50,147 nt of DNA from Mnemiopsis leidyi. Its lineage: Eukaryota; Ctenophora; Tentaculata; Lobata; Bolinopsidae. The first letter of the stretch is position 1. Every line of letters begins with the position of its first letter. Positions 21,401-30,700 of the stretch are shown here, in pieces. A model generated the notes under the pieces. That model saw only the letters and a list, made by a program, of their open reading frames with translations, did no database searches and was not told the DNA's origin. The stretch covers positions 103,173 to 153,319 of the forward strand of contig JH152658.1 in the NCBI GenBank assembly GCA_000226015.1, written 5' to 3'. A program made the position numbers and the translations under genes.

Positions 21401-23840
21401 ATTGCGATGCGAAATTTATCGCCACAGCCCACAGAATCGCACGATCTATAGAGCAAGCGATTTTTAGGTAAGGATCACCAATTTTTCATATCATGTAACA
21501 GCGATTGACCAACGAGAAGTTATGCACGGCCAATCAGCATCGAACGACAATATCACGTGACATCAACGATTTTTACCACTCCCAGGATCATCCTAAAATA
21601 CACGGGGCGTTAATCAGTTTTTATCTATTCCCCCCCGGCCCCCCCAAGTGATCAATGTACTGTCTCTATAAAATTTGTTATGGTGTTGGTGATCTAAATT
21701 ACCAGGACTTATGATTTTCCTGTGCAAAATGTTCCTACTTAATGTTAAATTATGAAATTGATTCACACACATTAAATCTGATAGTGTGCAGAGCCCTGTA
21801 CTTAATTTCCTCAGCTTGAAGAACGAGAGAAGAAGCTGGCGAATGGGAAGAGTTACGTCAAGAGAAGTGAAATAGACAAGTACGAAACGGAGAGATATTA
21901 CGAGCGTTGTACGAAGCGTAAGAAGATGTCGAGCGATGATGGGAAGAAGGAAGATTTAGAGGAAGATGAAACAGATCAAAAGGTATTCTATTAAACTTTG
22001 TGTATTCGGAGATAAAAATCGTGCACGTTTTTCTGAAATTGTACCTTTTCTAAACAATATACTCTAAAGTATTCTCACGACGAAGTATTCAATACATTCA
22101 CTGTATGGGTAGGAAGTGAAGCCTCTGTTAGAAGAAGCAGAAGTGATAAAGCGGCTAAGAGAGCGAGGAGAGCCAATACGACTGTTTGGGGAGACTCCCA
22201 GTGAAACTTACCAGCGGTTAAGGAGCATGGAGATGCAGGAACCAACGGGGTCTAAATCCCAAACTGATTTTAAGTCGGCCATGGAAAAGATCGACCAGGT
22301 GCGATATGTTCAGCATTGTTATTGTGTTTTTATCTCGATATTAATGTGTTTCTTAGCGTCAAGCTTCTTATAATGTTTACAGTTGCCAGTATAAATATTG
22401 CGTTTAAACTTGTTTTGTTTAACCTGTCTGTCCATATGGCGTTGTTCATATAATTTGTCGAACTAAGTTAAAAACATATTTAACACAGATATCTCTAAGG
22501 AATATCTGAAAGCAATGATTTAACACAGATATCTCTAAGGAATATCTGAAAGCAATGATGATGGAGTTGCATGGTGACAAGGTCGAGAGAAAAGAGTTGA
22601 AGACTCTCTCAACTATTGAGGAGATGAAAGAAATTTGTAAAGGTAAGATCAGCGTTTGATTTTAACGGCCCCCAATAGCGGATCATTGTCATTAAAAACC
22701 CCCTTAAATGTGCGTTTTAGGGGTTCCGTGGGAAAAAAATTCGCTGCACTTCCAATGTTTAAGTTTGAAACTTGATCTTCAAATCCTTCGTACAGAATCG
22801 TTTGGGGTTCAAAATTATGGTTCGACCAACCTATCTTATTCAGCTTAGCCTGTGGATCCCTCTGAACTTCGAGGGAATTTTGAGGCTAACTTTTTTACCT
22901 CACTGTTTTTATGTTACATTGTACCTACTGTGAATAAGTTATGAGGATGATACTCGCAGCCTTTGTACTATTGAGGATCGAGATCATTTTGGTGAGGTCA
23001 AATTGAGGCTAACCACCTGTTTAAGGAGGGTTATGGGGCTAACTAGTAACTACTTCTATTTTGTATATATCCTCCGCTACGAACATCAGTAATGGTCGAC
23101 CATGTATAAGTAATGAGCATCAATCGATAACCTATACTCTCAGTTATTTTGCCTCGACCTCCAAAGTCATGGCTTTGACAAACCGACAAAGTCAAATTTT
23201 AAACATCCGTAACAATTTCGGCGCACAATCCTAATGACAATGATCAGGGTCGGTATTGTAAGTGTGTGATATTAACAACATATATGATATATGTTTGTCC
23301 GATCCCTCTCCAATCTTCAAACACTTTTCAGGCATATCTGACCCGGACGCGGAGACGGACAAACTTTTCGGCTCAGTCCGGCAGTTTTACCGGTGGTTGT
23401 TCGACGTCTACGAACAGACAGGGGAACGCAAGTATCGAGAAAACGAGGGAGACCTCGCCGTCAAACTTGAACGTGCCAAAATCAAACAGGCTGAAACTTA
23501 CATCAGACCCCTCTTTAGAACCCTCAAGAAGAAGACTCTAGACGAAACCTTGCTACGATCGTTTGGTGAAATAGCGGGTGCTTTGTTAGAGCGGAACTAT
23601 ATCGGAGCTAACGATGTGTATTTGAGGACTGCGATAGGAAATGCTGCCTGGCCCATCGGTGTAACGATGGTGGGTATTCACGCTCGTACTGGCAGAGAGA
23701 AACTCTTCGCACACAACGTAGCCCATGTGTTGAATGACGAATATCAGAGAAAGTATCTGCAAGCTATAAAACGTTTGATTACCTTTGCCCAGCGACATTT
23801 CCCGACCGATCCTTCAAAGTGTGTCGAATTTAATGCTTGA
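15458..23840 (+). CDS. PRPF18: Pre-mRNA-splicing factor 18 (Prp18), five exons
   Basis: Exons are 15458-15499, 21815-21982, 22113-22298, 22540-22642 and 23332-23840, giving about 335 residues; human PRPF18 has about 340. The N-terminus [14 protein letters not shown] matches the family start. Exon 3 has the PRP4/PRP18 motif [18 protein letters not shown]. The last exon encodes the Prp18 domain with [33 protein letters not shown] and the end [14 protein letters not shown]. The family acts in the second catalytic step of splicing with Slu7 in the U5-containing spliceosome. The middle region is divergent. The exon 4 acceptor lies in a 40 bp direct duplication, and only the second copy keeps the frame open. 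The gene follows UBR3 so closely that shared transcription is possible. Confidence 0.95.
16177..16380 (+). repeat. 50 bp tandem repeat, four copies, in PRPF18 intron 1
   Basis: Unit AGAGAGCTTAGTTAGAAACT then GGCAGTCTGGAACTAAAACA, GCAGGAAGGT. One frame reads [13 protein letters not shown], like a coiled coil, and the array runs into the LINE ORF1-like remnant, so it may derive from that element. Confidence 0.8.
16385..17035 (+). mobile_element. LINE ORF1-like remnant
   Basis: A 94-codon open stretch (16555-16839) encodes [20 protein letters not shown] and similar. In the broken continuation are [19 protein letters not shown] and SRTSG-type residues. This resembles the RNA-binding domain of non-LTR ORF1 proteins (vkl..pdevksvL then lspDrT.eeR). 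Several stops and shifts make it a dead fragment. No RT or endonuclease is visible beside it. Confidence 0.55.
17367..18535 (-). pseudogene. Intronless multi-TM (7TM receptor-like) ORF with a frameshift, nested in PRPF18 intron 1
   Basis: The minus-strand frame opens with ATG at 18535. About 115 residues with N-glycosylation sites (NGSS, NSTM, NYSI) come first, then hydrophobic helices around [32 protein letters not shown] and [16 protein letters not shown] basic loop [14 protein letters not shown] resembles the second intracellular loop of rhodopsin-type receptors. That frame stops at 17753. A second frame, open through the same stretch from 17831, continues with [20 protein letters not shown] and two more hydrophobic stretches to TAA at 17367. 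The two halves look like one 7TM-like protein of about 390 residues broken by a one-base shift near 17760-17830. AATAAA (minus) overlaps the stop. I do not recognise a family. A sequencing error, a recent pseudogene or a retrogene are all possible. Confidence 0.4.
18820..19275 (+). repeat. Dispersed repeat, copy 2
   Basis: Matches the reverse complement of 965-1410, including the hairpin end (18826-18850). A 97-codon open frame lies inside (18919-19212), but the matching frame of copy 1 has stops, so I do not call it a gene. Confidence 0.6.
20270..20665 (+). mobile_element. Penelope-like reverse transcriptase fragment
   Basis: One frame reads [20 protein letters not shown]. After a one-base frameshift near 20360, the next reads [20 protein letters not shown] and [11 protein letters not shown]. 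This is the block order seen at the C-terminal end of Penelope-like and GIY-YIG-associated RTs. The rest of the element is absent or unrecognisable, so it is a decayed copy. The open frame itself ends at 20793. Confidence 0.5.
22481..22560 (+). repeat. 40 bp direct duplication across the PRPF18 exon 4 acceptor
   Basis: TTTAACACAGATATCTCTAA then GGAATATCTGAAAGCAATGA occurs twice in tandem. Both copies carry the acceptor CTAAG|GAATATCTG. Using the first copy leads to a stop (EYLKAMI then TAA), whereas the second keeps PRPF18 in frame. Confidence 0.85.
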
Positions 23841-25466
23841 AATAAGTGTCGCATATATTTGTGTATTTGTTGGGATTTCGGATACGTCGTGCTACAGAGA
23901 ATCAGCTAGGAGGTTGCCGGATAGTTATAACTGGAATAATCGATGCCACTGATTTCCATGCCAATTGAGTAAAATCATCTCCGACTGATCCTGGTCGCTC
24001 TCACATAATCAGAATTTTGACAAGAGATCAGTTAAACTTTAAAGCCTACAAATGTGCCAAACAGTGTTGCGAGCAAATTTATCGACTTTTCGTAGCGCGC
24101 ACTTACATTTTAGAGTGCAAAGTTTTGCTATTTTCCCGCGTACGTATTTTCTACATTACTTGCATTTTGTACTGACGTTGAAGTTAAAATCTATCTGTTG
24201 AATATGTCACATGTTTCGGAGTCACCGGTCACGAATCACGAATGGGAGCTATTTTATCTAGACTCAAGACTTATCATTGTCAAACTGGAAGAAGCAATTG
24301 GTGAAAATTGGCGTGGACAATTTTTTGTTGGATATTAGGCAGTCGGATAACCCAATACAATATGTTCAATGTTGGCGTGTGATCCATTTACTTATACGCT
24401 CAACCACCTAACCTAAGGTTTAATGCTTCGAATTCTTATGACATGTTGTAAGATATTTTATTGACTAAGATGTTTTATTGAAGATCAACTTTGAATTTTA
24501 CTCAGTCACAGCGCTGTACAGGATAAAATTGCTCTTAATCGTTGTCGAAATTGAGTACCTTATCTGTTTTCTTTCGTGATTTTCGTAACTTCGACGTTTA
24601 TTATTTGGATAATTTCGGGCCACCAAGTTGAATTGATAAAGATACCCAAGAATTATCCATTGTCTTGAAGGAAATTGAGTCACCATGCCCTGCTCTGCTT
24701 GAGTTTGAATCATTGAAATTTTCCGGAGAACAAAATTAACGTTACGTGCAGCAAAGGTGTGATATTTATTCAAATTGAGTAACGAATTTCTCCTAATATC
24801 TTGAAGTATATAAACTTTCTGACAATTATTCGGAGTATGCTCAATGCTCATCAATAAAGGGGTCGTGCCAAAATTAGATTGTGCGATATGTGAACGATCC
24901 CTGGACCCACCAATAACTTGACATGGCAATCGCCGAAAAGAATAAGTTTGAACCTTATCAGACTCAATACTTGTTAAGTAAATGGTTATGAATACCTTGA
25001 TAATGAGATATGTTGCAAAATGTTTATAGTTGCTCCGTTGATAGACCTTCGATAAAACGTGGGGTCACCAATGATCAAAGTCCAAATTATGCACTCCTCT
25101 CTGTGCTAAAATGCTGAATGGAATTTGAAATGTGTCTCTCTTTAAGCTTTAAAGAAGCCTCTTCCGTTTTCAGTTTCTATATTGGGTTCAGATTCATGTA
25201 ATCATTCAGTAAAGTTACAGTTTACGAGAAAATCTCAAATTTTGACAAACAACATGTTGCGTTTTATTGTTTGACATTTTATCGAATTATTGGGTTAAAT
25301 TTCAAAGCGTAAAACACGATGTTCTCAATATTGACTTTCAATTAGAAGATATCAATATTCTTTGTATGGCAGGTTCAATTTTCTAATAACACATTTGCAG
25401 AGTAACTTTAACCAATACCCCCTGTCAGATGACCTGTCAGACTCTGGTGCCAATAACTTTGTCCTA
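23841..25466. other. Intergenic region PRPF18-OXNAD1
   Basis: AT-rich. A 143-codon open frame on the minus strand (24498-24929) has no motif I recognise and no support as a gene. No clear AATAAA is found close after the PRPF18 stop. Confidence 0.5.
25391..25400 (+). promoter_or_regulatory. Acceptor-like ACATTTGCAG before OXNAD1
   Basis: Same 10-mer as at 15389-15398, placed 66 bp upstream of the OXNAD1 start. It could be the 3' end of a 5' UTR intron or a spliced-leader acceptor. The sequence alone cannot separate these. Confidence 0.35.
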
Positions 25467-26282
25467 ATGACTGCTGCTTCCCTCATAGTACTCTCTCGAC
25501 GGTTAGCCTCATTTCTCTCCTCCTCAGTTTCATCCCGGGCAATGTCGACACATTTAGAGCGAACTAACGGCAACACCAGGGAACCAGGAATCCAGGACTG
25601 CACTGTCAGCTCCATTACCGATATCTCGCCCACCGTCAAACTTCTTCAACTTGCTCCACAACGTCCTGTTTCATTTAAACCGGGCCAGTGGGTCGACTTT
25701 TTTATACCACAAACTGAGATTGTGGGAGGTTACTCGCTCTGCTCGGATCCCCGGTCTCCTAACCTGGAACTTGCCGTGAAGTACTCGAAACATCCTCCAG
25801 CTCATTGGGTACACAAAACTTGTAGAACGGGAGAGAAAGTACAGGTCAGGGTTGGGGGCGATGTTTTCTTGGAGTCCGACTCTGGTGCCAAGGTGGTTTT
25901 GTTGATAGCTGGAGGTATCGGTATCAACCCCCTCTTGTCGATGATTAGAGCCGGAGTAGGTACAGAGACTAAATACCACTTACTATACTCCGCTCCATCC
26001 AAAGATGAACTTATATTTTTCGACGATTTGGAGAAATTGAGCGCGGGTAATGATAATGTGACTGTTGAATATTTTATAACCCGAGAGACCGTTGAATCAG
26101 ACTATCGTGTTAAAATGAACGAAGAACGAATAAGTCCAATAATTGTCAACGACTTGGTCAGTGACTACAAAAGACGCTTTGATGAAGATAATATAAGATG
26201 TTTTTTGTGTGGTCCCCCTCCGATGATTGACTTTCTATCGAGTGAAATCAAAATGAAATGTGAATATGAGAAGTGGTGGTAA
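25467..26282 (+). CDS. OXNAD1: Oxidoreductase NAD-binding domain-containing protein 1, single exon
   Basis: 271 codons. The chosen ATG gives MTAASLIVLSRRLASFL, a basic, Ser-rich start typical of a mitochondrial presequence. An in-frame ATG at 25362 is possible, but lies before the acceptor-like site. The ferredoxin-reductase-type flavin domain shows FKPGQWVDFF and GGYSLCSDP; the NAD domain shows LLIAGGIGINPLLSMI and CFLCGPPPMIDF. LAVKYSKHPPAHWVHKTC and VQVRVGGDVF match human OXNAD1, and the end EYEKWW matches its EKWW terminus. It is presumably an FAD/NAD(P)H-dependent mitochondrial oxidoreductase; the substrate of the family is not established. The human gene has introns, so the intronless form is notable. 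A perfect GTAAGT donor overlaps the stop codon. Candidate AATAAA at 26528-26533. Confidence 0.92.
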   Translation: MTAASLIVLSRRLASFLSSSVSSRAMSTHLERTNGNTREPGIQDCTVSSITDISPTVKLLQLAPQRPVSFKPGQWVDFFIPQTEIVGGYSLCSDPRSPNLELAVKYSKHPPAHWVHKTCRTGEKVQVRVGGDVFLESDSGAKVVLLIAGGIGINPLLSMIRAGVGTETKYHLLYSAPSKDELIFFDDLEKLSAGNDNVTVEYFITRETVESDYRVKMNEERISPIIVNDLVSDYKRRFDEDNIRCFLCGPPPMIDFLSSEIKMKCEYEKWW

Positions 26283-27499
26283 GTCCTCATTTTATTTTTC
26301 AATTATTTCATATTTTTCCGTGACTCTTCTCAATTGTACATCACTTTTCAAACAGTTCTTTATAAATTGCTTAATGTGAGTTACTTTAATCAAAAAATTG
26401 ACCCTAATCTGTAATACTTTTGATGTTTGAGTTTGTAATTGTACTGATATTGTAACGTGTTTTCTGTTTTGCAGCATTTTGGCTTGCTAATTTTTTCCAT
26501 CTCGGCGCGAATTTTAGCTCAAATAGTAATAAATACTTCTAAGTGCATAACGATGCTATTTTGCTCTGAGTTATTGGAACGGATGTCAAATTCATAATAT
26601 AATTTCTCTTAATTTAATTAAAGATAATGGTGGTGACCACGTTAATCGTTGTCGTTTGATCGCCGCTCAGTGAACGACGTAGTAAAATATTTCATCCTAA
26701 TATTTCTTGTCATCCTAATTTTTCTTCTTGTACCCTAAAGGCTAAAACAGAGATGTAAAGATTACGAACAAGAGTGGACTGTATTTGATAATATGCTCAC
26801 TGTCTATGACTGCCTAGCGGAGCCCACTCTCAACATTCTCCCTTCACCGGGTACGTGAAAAATGGATTCGGGTATGAAAACTTAACAGTTAACAGTGAAT
26901 GAAATAGATGATGGCCTTTCAACTCTAATATTCTATTTATAACATAGGTTGCAAAATGTGATCCTTGATCTAAAAATTCTGACCATATTATGCCCTTAAG
27001 GGCTTTGTAGCCGGCCAAATTGCGTCCTTCTAATTTGGCTCAATTCCAAGGACCCCGTTATACGCCTGGACTAACGCTATATTAATCCGAAGAACGGGAC
27101 CCAGGACTATTTAGTCAATGATCTAACCAGAATATAGCGCTCTCATCCTGGGACATGAGAACAAGGAATGGAAACGAGCCCCGAAAATCCAGGACTCATC
27201 TAGAGCTGTTCGCTCAGTAAGTAAATTGGCTAAAGTTTCATCCGAGTTTCCATTGGTTCGTTAAAAGGGTTGTATTATAATTTTTATGTGGGAACTGGGA
27301 AGGTGGATAGTGTAGACCCGGACCTTGCAACCCTACCCCTTGCAGTAACTACCCCTGATTGCATTATCCTGATTCATACTATTTATCTCATCGGCACAAC
27401 ACCCCCACACATTTTTAATCGTTTAATCCGGGAAAATTATATTTTAGAGTAATGGTCCGTCACACATAGACGAACTGTTAGGCTAAAAATGTCTAAAAA
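26283..27499. other. Intergenic region OXNAD1-homeobox gene
   Basis: Contains the likely OXNAD1 polyadenylation signal (26528), the integrase-like fragment (26830-27018) and otherwise only short open frames. Confidence 0.5.
26830..27018 (-). mobile_element. Possible LTR-retroelement integrase fragment
   Basis: A 62-codon minus frame contains SEFLDQGSHFATYVINRIL, similar to the integrase core around the second catalytic Asp (DQGSHF). It is short and isolated; no protease, RT or LTR is seen nearby. Confidence 0.3.
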
Positions 27500-27763
27500 G
27501 TAGGTAGGTTAAAAGGTGGAATGGGATAGTTTGACGCACGGTCGAGAGTTAAGTGCGATCTGGACTGTAGGACACGACACATGGTAGCACATTGGACAGA
27601 TCACCAGCTCCCAGGTTGCTCTACAATTATTGCAGCTAAATAGGGATCTCAGATTCCCCCTCCGTGTTTGCCCTGCTCTCTCTCCGACTCTCTCCCGCTC
27701 CCTCACGCCTCACCGCTCACCCGCCTATACTCGTTGAACGTCTGACATTTGTGTGTCCCCGCC
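27500..27763 (+). promoter_or_regulatory. Leader/promoter region of homeobox exon 1
   Basis: The last 110 bp before the ATG are strongly pyrimidine-rich (CTCTCTCTCCGACTCTCTCC style) and more GC-rich than the surroundings, followed by CCGCCATGG. No TATA box is obvious. The pyrimidine run could be a promoter initiator region or a polypyrimidine tract before a splice acceptor. Confidence 0.35.
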
Positions 27764-30700
27764 ATGGCTTTCCCTCACTATTTTCAAACGTCCAGCGCGT
27801 CCGACTCCGGGTCCTCCCCCCGTTCGCCCTTCGTGTCGGTACGACCCACCACCGCGATGGACTTCTACAAGACCTTCCCTCCTTCCCCCGTCGGTGCATC
27901 CGTCACAGAATCGGGTTAGCATATTTTTATATTATAATGCGATTTACCGAAACCCTAAATTCGTTTACCTGTATTAATCAACACACAGAAGATGTGTGTT
28001 TATTGCATCCTCAGCCTGTTTTACTAAATCTATCATTCGATAAAATCTCGGGATATGATTATGATCTGATTAGCCTGACTGGAATTATTACTGCTTACCT
28101 TATTCACTGTTATACAGTACACTGGGTACCTGGACACTTTCGGAGATAGGACATCTTTAACCAGTTTCAAAATGTATTATGATATTAGGTGGTCTAGCAA
28201 ATCTATTAGGAAACACCGATTATGCTATGTTATCGGATTAAAACCGAATAATCCTTTTAGGGTTAGCCATTTACCGAGATTGAAAATCAAGTTACTCTGC
28301 ATCAAAATGTAATCACTAAATCATTTAAACTATCAAGAGGAGACGGCCTTTAAAGGGAAGCCCAATAATTTTATTTAAAGATTCAATAATTCAACTAATA
28401 CTTATAAATAATCTAATCCAATGTCGTAGCTGTAGCGTCAGCCTTGTGTTAGTCATATCTTAGGTTTTAGGTTTGGATCGATTCCTGTCTTCTTGTTTCT
28501 CCCTTCTTGTTTGTTCTCGTCTCCTCACTACAGTCAGATCAGATACAAGATCTCCGCGGCTTATTACTTTGTTGCGTGCTGATCAGACATAACAGGACTC
28601 ACTCCTTGCAACGCTGGATGTTACTGTTTATCTTGAGTATGGATATGAAGTTGTTTGTTCTCATGGATTGTACGAGGAAGATACAGGAACATGGTGGACT
28701 GCAGAACAATGCCCTGGTCATGGTTACTCAAAAACTGCAATTAATCTCAGTATCTCAGTATACTGAAAGGATACTGATTGTCTGAAATCAACCACCGTTT
28801 TCATTGTTTTCTCTGGATGAAAGATGTCCTACACCTTCCCTCCTCTGTTGCCGAATTGGATAACTGGCCCAGTCCCGACTACCAACCAGTTTAAGGTTTG
28901 TTTTGGCCTGAAACTTTAACAAGTATCTTTTGCAATAGTCCTTTTTCATAGTCCTTTTCTTACCTTTAACTTTTACCTATATTACTAGTCATCACAGTGA
29001 AATTTACAACATTTGAATTTAACAATATCTCCTACCCTCTTTTACCTTCGTTAGAAAATGCTGTTGGATAACAGACTTCTGTTTCAAGGGTCCGGGTTTT
29101 CTGCCACAGTTTCTTTTCTCCAGTCTATCTTGACTCTCTCATGTGAGAGTCCAGTTTTAAAGTGATAAAGTTTTCCTTCAGTTGAAATCCTTTTTGGATC
29201 CTCTAATTCTCTAAAAGACGCAATTCGTCAACTGGCGATCGCAACAATATTCCAAATTTTGACTTGACGTCATATCCCAATTCAAAACTTCAAAATTTTC
29301 CGTTCTTTACAGAACTTACAAATACTTTGTCTACTTTTTGTCATTACAATCAGTATCGAGGGAGCTTTTCTATTCTCAGTTCTTGTCTTATTCGATATCA
29401 CATACTGCAATTTGTCTTTCTGTTCATCTCCGATCCTCAAATAACTCGAACCATATAGTACTTCATTACGTAGTCGCTGCTGTTCGTCTTGAGCTTGTGT
29501 GATTTCACATATTTTGGGAACGTTTTGCAATTCGATCGATCAAAGGGCAAGCCAATCGTACCAAGATGCAAACAGCAAATCTTGTTCAAATTTCGCCTGC
29601 AGAGCCGCTGAGTCAGATAACAGACTCCGGTCCAGCGATTCCGCACCAGTGCAGAGAGAAATCCGTTGGTAGCACGTGTCACCAATGATTATTTGATACT
29701 ATCATTCAGTTTGGAGGATGCTTCAACTTGGTGCAAGCAAATTTAACACTCTTCCCCATTAACGGCTATCTTGTGTTTACATATAAGCGCATTGACTTTG
29801 AATAACCTTCTAGTGTTATGTCACGAAACAAAAATTATGTCCGATTTTTAAAAGTCTGGAAGATTCTTACATTAATCTGGGCTAGGCTGTGTTATGATAA
29901 GATAAACCTCCAAAAGTCAGTTGAGTTTCCCTTCACTCTTAAAGTCAAACAAAAACAGCACATTGCATTTGGTCGTTGACACGAGAATTATAATTCACAA
30001 AACATCGTGGTTATATTCGGATATTACAAACTTCCTGCACTTTAGAAGTGGTTACCAAATAACGGCAATGTCTATAGGTTCTTCACATCAGAATTCGTCT
30101 GCAAGTTCACCTATTTGCGTCATTTTCCCTAGCTCAGCCGTGACGTAATCACTGTCAATCTCTCCCACTCTCTCTTGTTCACGTAACCGCGAAACGCCCG
30201 GTCCGAAGTGCACATCTGACGCCGTCCGGGTCTGCTGGTGCTGTGGAAACGGGGAGCCAAGCTGTTGTCTAAGTGTCCCCTGTCCCTCCGACTTTGTGTC
30301 ATGGACCAGGGTACTTGGGGCCACTGTGGAATGTCAAGAATGCCCTACATATTCCCCACTTCCTGGTAACCCACACCGTGTGTAAATGTCGCGGGTTCTA
30401 GAGATATTGCAGTTTTTTGTCTTGGTTCTTCCGTTCAACTTGCTGGATTTACATAATCCTGTTTAATCTGATTGTTTGACGTGTTGTAAGGGGTTAGAAG
30501 CTGTAAGGTAAATAAAGAGCATCATTTTCAGGGAATTCGTTTGCAGCCCTTTTCCGTTTGATTAACATTTTCACACTTTTTTTTTAACTTCTTCAGAATA
30601 ATAGCTGAAGGAAATCTATTTTTGGGCGACTAAAATTTTAACAAACATCTCCAAATCACTGAACCTCAGCTCACTTTTACTCGCATTCTGTAGTAATAAG

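Larger units (their letters stand above)
15500..21814 (+). other. 6.3 kb first intron of PRPF18
   Basis: Holds the 50 bp repeat, LINE remnant, minus-strand 7TM-like ORF, dispersed repeat copy 2 and Penelope-like fragment described separately. In 19300-20260 and 20800-21814 I see only AT-rich sequence and short open frames without recognisable products. Confidence 0.6.

Noticed and set aside
24498..24929. 143-codon minus-strand open frame
   Set aside because: No motif, no supportive neighbours and no recognisable family; kept only as a note in the intergenic entry.
28507..28785. 92-codon plus-strand open frame after a pyrimidine-rich stretch
   Set aside because: No recognisable motif, no matching exon phases with neighbours.
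28824..28895. Possible extra first exon (MSYTFPPLLPNW... ending AAG|GTTTGT)
   Set aside because: It ends in phase 0, while homeobox exon 2 needs phase 1 and exon 3 needs phase 2, so it cannot join the gene without another unseen exon.
30088..30324. 78-codon minus-strand open frame in the homeobox intron
   Set aside because: GC-richer regulatory-looking DNA with no protein similarity I recognise.
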